Below are positions 60,801 to 64,000 of a stretch of DNA of 64,000 nt, one piece after another. The stretch is taken from NCBI GenBank assembly GCA_002633005.1, contig NMRA01000226.1:591059-655058 (forward strand), given 5' to 3'. The notes beneath the pieces were generated by a model. That model worked only from the letters and a program-made list of their open reading frames with translations, was not told the origin of the DNA and did not search any database. Every line of letters starts with the position of its first letter. The stretch's first letter is position 1. This stretch comes from Phoronis australis (Eukaryota; Phoronida; Phoronidae). Both the position numbers and the translations under genes were made by a program.

Positions 60801-62680
60801 TACCAATAACAGTTCAACAATAAAAAGCAGAGGCTAAAATGCATCTATTTTGAGAAGCCAGTCTGTAAATTTGAAACAGAAATGGGACTATTTGGTCATT
60901 GAGGCTAATAGAGACTTTTTAAAATAGATATGGCCTTGTCTAAAATAAAAAAGACGAATATTGCACTTAATTCTAACAAATTTAATCAGAAAGCTTCTAA
61001 AGGTAGAGAGTAGACATTTTCTCAACAAATGGCAAATTTTTCTAATCTTTGAAACAATTTTGTTCTTAAAAAACAGCTCAGAATGTAACATACCAAAAAT
61101 CTGTCAGAAATGGGTAATACAACACAGTGTAACATGCAGTCAGCCTGGATTAGTTTTCCACAAACTTCATTACATAAGGCATGGGAAAAACGTTAAATAC
61201 CTAACAGTCTACGCGATTCAAATTTGAAAGATGGATATTTGAAATACCTAAATCCCTGTAGCATTTTTGCTGAAAACGTAGGGTTTTTCAAGAAAACTTG
61301 ACTCTGGCATAACTTCTATGGATACATTTGAAATGTTTCCTGAGGTGTATTTTTATCCAACAAAATTCCCTAAAATTGAAAGCATTACTCGACTATAATT
61401 ACCAAAAAGTATCCACTTACATCTATCTCACAAATATCACGCCCTTGATACATAATTGAATTTATTAAATGCATTTACTGATGCCTATGACTATCATCAG
61501 ACAGCGTTTAATGGACTAAACCTTGATCCCAAGGTTTCATTTCGTTTGCTTGAACGCAACACAGAATTAAAGATCACGCAGACTGCATTTTGCAGATTTT
61601 CAAGACAACATACACGTGTTAAGTGAAGAGTTCAAAACCATGACCTGAATTGTTGATCATAAGCTCATTTTGCATTCAATTATGATTTTACAGATATTTC
61701 TCCGATTAAAAATTGAAGGTAACTGTAAACCAGTTCGGGAATTTTTTAAAAATTCAATATTCACATATCGTACAAGTTATACCTATATTTTTCACTGCTA
61801 CGGTAAGCATTATTCATCTGCTAAGTACGCGAGTTATCTTTATTGGCCACTTTCAGGCTTTTGGATTTTCTGTGCTTTAAGCAGTTTTGAATATCGATTA
61901 TTACTCAATTCGCAGGAGGTTGAGATTGAGAACATTGATTTTATGATTCCGATTTATTTTTCTTTGAGCATCATAGATATCAGCCATGAAGAATGAAGAC
62001 TTGCGATGAGGTTTGAAAAAGGCACTTTGATGGATAATGTCCAATAATAAACAAAAATCTGAGACACGGTTGCTCTCATTTAATTGAAGTTTTAGAATTT
62101 AATGTTTGAAGCAAAAATTTAATTCTCGCAAAAATCGCAGAGTTCATGCGATTACAAACGATTGCGTGATGTTTCATGAAATGAAATAAAAGTCTTTTCA
62201 ATCATTGAGGATTTAATAAACATACTTTCAAGGTTTGAACAGGAAAAGTTAAAAAGTTATTTGATGAAATGTGAAAGGATTTCACAAAGCTTGAACATCA
62301 CTTTAATGCCAGACATTTAGTTCACCAAATCTTCTTGAAATTTACCAGAGTGTTAAAAAGAACACAATTCAATGTAACTTTTATTTTCAATATTTTCTTG
62401 GTGTTATTTCTCATTATCATACTTTAATTAATTAAATCAATCATTGCAGCTTGTGTATCACACATATATAAGCCTCGATATAATGATACATTTTCTGGGC
62501 TTAATTCTTCGCACTGTTATTGCATTGCATTGTCTTATACATGTGTTGCAATAAAAATACAATTCTGAATGAACGCATGTGCACTTACTCATTTTTACGT
62601 ATCATTTTTACTTTCTTCACTTCAACACCCATCTGCTCAAATGCTGTTATGATAAACATTTCGTGCATATAAGGTTCCAA
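51799..62680 (-). CDS. TRNAU1AP: TRNAU1AP (SECp43), tRNA-Sec-associated RRM protein, 5' incomplete
   Basis: Nine exons in transcript order: 62680-62589, 60788-60689, 59312-59260, 57493-57390, 56851-56701, 56028-55857, 54019-53962, 53306-53248, 51882-51799. They total 873 nt in one frame: 290 residues plus TGA. RRM1 starts LEPYMHEMFI and has RNP1 at APYCFVDL. RRM2 has RNP2 SLFVKDLT and RNP1 SRGYGFVRF. A Tyr-rich segment (17 Tyr in 58 residues) and an acidic region follow, ending MNRSEELYTALANSKWIPVD. Vertebrate SECp43 binds selenocysteine tRNA, associates with the selenocysteine synthesis machinery and affects Um34 methylation and selenoprotein output. Human protein is about 287 residues, so only a short first exon is missing, beyond 64000. 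Converges with the Tctex1 gene. Confidence 0.95.
52930..53175 (+). repeat. Dispersed repeat family R5, copy 2
   Basis: Matches 18390-18680 in the same orientation (TTTTTTTTGAAAAGCTGCGC ... GCGACTAAAA). It lies in the last TRNAU1AP intron and makes a spurious minus-strand frame that runs into the exon at 53248. Confidence 0.75.
53248..53306 (-). CDS. TRNAU1AP: TRNAU1AP exon, acidic C-terminal region
   Basis: A 59-nt exon between TTTCAG and GTGAGT. It encodes DPNEEVNIAEQNKLFMNRSE, corresponding to the ANKEFMEQSE region of the family. Confidence 0.9.
53962..54019 (-). CDS. TRNAU1AP: TRNAU1AP exon, acidic linker
   Basis: A 58-nt exon between GTTTCAG and GTAATG, phase 0 in, one base out. It encodes NSGYNAYALAPPDDDEELV. 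Confidence 0.85.
55009..55133. repeat. Imperfect inverted repeat
   Basis: GAACAAGTTACTC-TGGAATGAGTTGT on the left pairs, with gaps, with ACAACTCACCCC...GGGTAACTTGTTC on the right. It lies in a TRNAU1AP intron and is possibly a decayed foldback element. Confidence 0.5.
55857..56028 (-). CDS. TRNAU1AP: TRNAU1AP Tyr-rich exon
   Basis: A 172-nt exon between TCTGCAG and GTGAGT. It starts KQSYSYQYSAGDPYAAYYNQ and continues as Gly/Ser/Tyr low complexity, with 17 tyrosines. This prion-like composition is typical of the SECp43 tail. Confidence 0.92.
56701..56851 (-). CDS. TRNAU1AP: TRNAU1AP exon with RRM2 RNP1
   Basis: A 151-nt exon between CTAATAG and GTGAGT. It encodes VVYFKEGTSRGYGFVRF (RNP1) and the rest of RRM2 to KKIQLSLAAPKTK. 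Confidence 0.94.
57390..57493 (-). CDS. TRNAU1AP: TRNAU1AP exon with RRM2 RNP2
   Basis: A 104-nt exon between TTTCAG and GTAAGT. It encodes PEYSLFVKDLTEDVDDYKLF and then ETFASRYSSVRNAK. EYSLFVxDL with DVDD is diagnostic of SECp43 RRM2. Confidence 0.94.
57751..58066. repeat. Foldback element with ~120-bp imperfect inverted arms
   Basis: The left arm (about 57751-57879) reads GGCATGACGTTTTCGGTCAG, then TCAGCATTCTTAGA and GGTGTACGGTACACT. The right arm (about 57949-58066), reversed, reads GGTGTGACGTTTTCGGTCGG, TACAGCATTCTTAGA and GGTGTATGGTACACT. The ~70-bp centre is tRNA-like. It lies in the TRNAU1AP intron before the 57493 exon. Confidence 0.85.
57868..57924 (+). pseudogene. tRNA-like relic inside the foldback element
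   Basis: CAGCTTAGAGTACTGGACTCGTAATCTAAAGGTCACAGC resembles a tRNA D arm, an anticodon arm with loop CTCGTAA (a CGT, Thr-type anticodon) and a degraded TPsiC arm. The acceptor stem and box B are poor, so it is not a working tRNA. It may be a SINE head. Confidence 0.45.
59260..59312 (-). CDS. TRNAU1AP: TRNAU1AP inter-RRM exon
   Basis: A 53-nt exon between TTTTTCAG and GTAAGT. It encodes PVRFKLNHASYGREHLS, the RFKLNxAxYG linker after RRM1. The frame requires the GT after TTATCTGT as donor. Confidence 0.9.
59620..59890 (+). repeat. Dispersed repeat family R4, copy 2
   Basis: Matches 7880-8170 (TAGTCCTTTAATTAG, TCAATAATATTGA, CATAAGAAAGGACATTCAGTG, GTTGAGTCCCTG, TTTCATG). It lies in the intron between the TRNAU1AP exons at 59260 and 60689, and at its right end abuts another short repeat with CATGAAAAATGACT that recurs near 35628 and 58196. 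Confidence 0.65.
60689..60788 (-). CDS. TRNAU1AP: TRNAU1AP exon with RRM1 RNP1
   Basis: A 100-nt exon between ATTTCAG and GTATGT. It encodes SAAPYCFVDLTDEKTALHTM and then LKLNNKIIPMTNP. YCFVDL is the RRM1 RNP1 region. Confidence 0.92.
62589..62680 (-). CDS. TRNAU1AP: TRNAU1AP exon, start of RRM1
   Basis: A 92-nt exon between GTTTTAG and GTAAGT. It encodes LEPYMHEMFIITAFEQMGVE and then VKKVKMIRKNE. The initiating Met and the RRM1 RNP2 (LWMG-type) must be in an upstream exon that I cannot find before 64000. Confidence 0.92.
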
Positions 62681-64000
62681 CTAAAACAGAAGATTCAAGA
62701 AATAACGCATCAAGTTTCAGGCAAACAAATAAACAAATAGTTCCATGTTGTCAGCAGATAGTGGTTCAAACAAACAACAGTTGAGTACGGTAAAATCTCA
62801 TCAATTTCGAACAAAATAATTGCCAAAATTGAACTTTTTTATTTTTCAAGGGCTTCTAACATTGTTGTGAAAACCCAAAATTTTTCAAAATATGTTTGTT
62901 GGTAGTCATGGTTACGGTACAGAACTTAGATTTCGCAAACCATCAACCTACCTGGTAACTTTATAACATTCGTGGAAAAATGAGGTGAGAAATTCCACCT
63001 GTCCAGCAAGTTGCGTCCTAAATTGGTCACCATACTGACTAACAAGTCACAAATTTTATGATTATTTACTCACATGCTTATAGCACAAGTAATAACACCT
63101 TAGCTTTCATAACAAATTCGAATGGTTTGGCCTACAGAGGAGTCAGACAGTGCAGGATATGTGGCAGGCTTTGGCAAAATTTGTTTTTGACAATCCATTA
63201 CATATAACAATGAATGAACAGTACGACATGAAAAACATCGAACGACATTCACAAAATAACACTTAGCACCAAATTTTGCTGTTTGTGAATAAGCATCAAC
63301 ATTTTTCATCTACTCACGTAATTGCATAATGGACAAAAATGTGGGACACATCCCAAAAATTCTGATATTCATGTTAAAGCAACTACAATCCCACATTCCA
63401 TCCAAAAAGTTACTCTTCATTTAGGCCACCAATACTACTGCAATATTGGGATGAACTTGTTCTTTTCTCAGGTGAGAAATGATTTCTGAGAAGTGACACT
63501 TCCTTATTCACCCATGCTTGGCATATGATACACCACCGCAAGCCAATTTGCAGCTGAGCCTGATTTCAGACAATAACTGTCAATTCTTTCAAAATACTGA
63601 AATCATTTTCAGATGGAAGAAAGACCAATTTCATAATGGTCGGTGGTAAGGAAGGCCGTGGATTCATGTAGCTGCTTAAACAATGGTTTAATGTTATGCA
63701 CAAACACTGATTAATCAGTAGCGCACTCTGTAGACACAACGAGGAACTCATGAACAAGAGAACATGCAAGTGAGGCCTAGACAGGGTCTCCCATCAGTGC
63801 TGCCTCCTCTCAATATGTCTGGCAGACAGATGACCTCTTGATAACCCTCTGCATGTTTTTGTTTGACCTAGGCCCCACTGACTCTAATTTCCCTTGCAGA
63901 ATGAACATTTATCTGCACTGAAAAGATTTAAAGACAATTGCTTCCAAAGCTGTCCACATACACTGGAAAGGTAATGCACAATAGCAGCATTTTGATAGTT
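62681..64000 (-). other. TRNAU1AP: TRNAU1AP upstream intron, right edge
   Basis: The region holds a fragment of repeat R6 (62789-62850) and otherwise plain AT-rich DNA. No exon with an LWMG-type RNP2 motif or a start codon feeding into 62680 is visible. Confidence 0.55.

Noticed and set aside
61670-61996. 108-residue plus-strand open frame
   Set aside because: Lies opposite a TRNAU1AP intron in AT-rich DNA, with aromatic-rich random-like composition and no family resemblance.

Overview
The window is nuclear DNA of an intron-rich animal. It is AT-rich and has GT-AG introns of about 0.5 to 10 kb, many decayed dispersed repeats and several tandem repeats. Gene content and intron density fit a marine invertebrate, perhaps a non-vertebrate deuterostome. 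That placement is inference, and I cannot name the species. Three isolated N bases (13892, 47544, 49545) look like contig joins or unresolved calls, and two of them matter for reading the genes.

Layout. (1) 1293-9444, plus strand: eight exons that join in one frame give the C-terminal ~433 residues of a multi-pass membrane protein. It has about six visible membrane segments, a Cys-rich juxtamembrane turn and a basic cytoplasmic tail. I do not recognise a named orthologue. (2) 9445-12905: intergenic, with an 85-bp higher-order tandem repeat. (3) 12906-43155, minus strand: RNF220, a RING E3 ubiquitin ligase, in ten visible coding exons. The exon(s) carrying the coiled coil and the first RING cysteine pair are absent exactly where the sequence has an N (13892), so the gap is probably an assembly fault. 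(4) 43160-51000: intergenic and promoter-like DNA with a candidate RNF220 5' UTR exon, a repeat copy, poly-G tracts, and an exact 396-bp duplication whose first copy ends at the N at 49545. (5) 51004-51582, plus strand: a single-coding-exon Tctex1-family dynein light chain, closest to DYNLT4/TCTEX1D4. (6) 51799-62680, minus strand: TRNAU1AP (SECp43), with two RRMs, a tyrosine-rich tail and an acidic C-terminus. Nine coding exons are visible and the first lies beyond the right edge. It converges tail to tail with the Tctex1 gene, with 216 bp between stop codons.

The genes do not form a pathway: ubiquitin signalling, dynein light chain, selenocysteine-tRNA biology and an unknown membrane protein. 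RNF220, TCTEX1D4 and TRNAU1AP are, from memory, all on human 1p34-p35, so the cluster may be a remnant of ancient bilaterian linkage. The exon phases are consistent: the membrane gene sums to 1302 nt and the visible TRNAU1AP exons to 873 nt, both multiples of three.

The rest is introns and intergenic DNA. At least five dispersed repeat families recur inside the window, along with a 63/67-bp minisatellite built on a palindrome, a foldback element with a tRNA-like centre and a (GCAC/CA)n tract. I found no intact transposase, reverse transcriptase, rRNA, convincing functional tRNA or CRISPR array. No new multi-gene system is evident. The most useful results are the gene models, the two assembly faults and the repeat structures.
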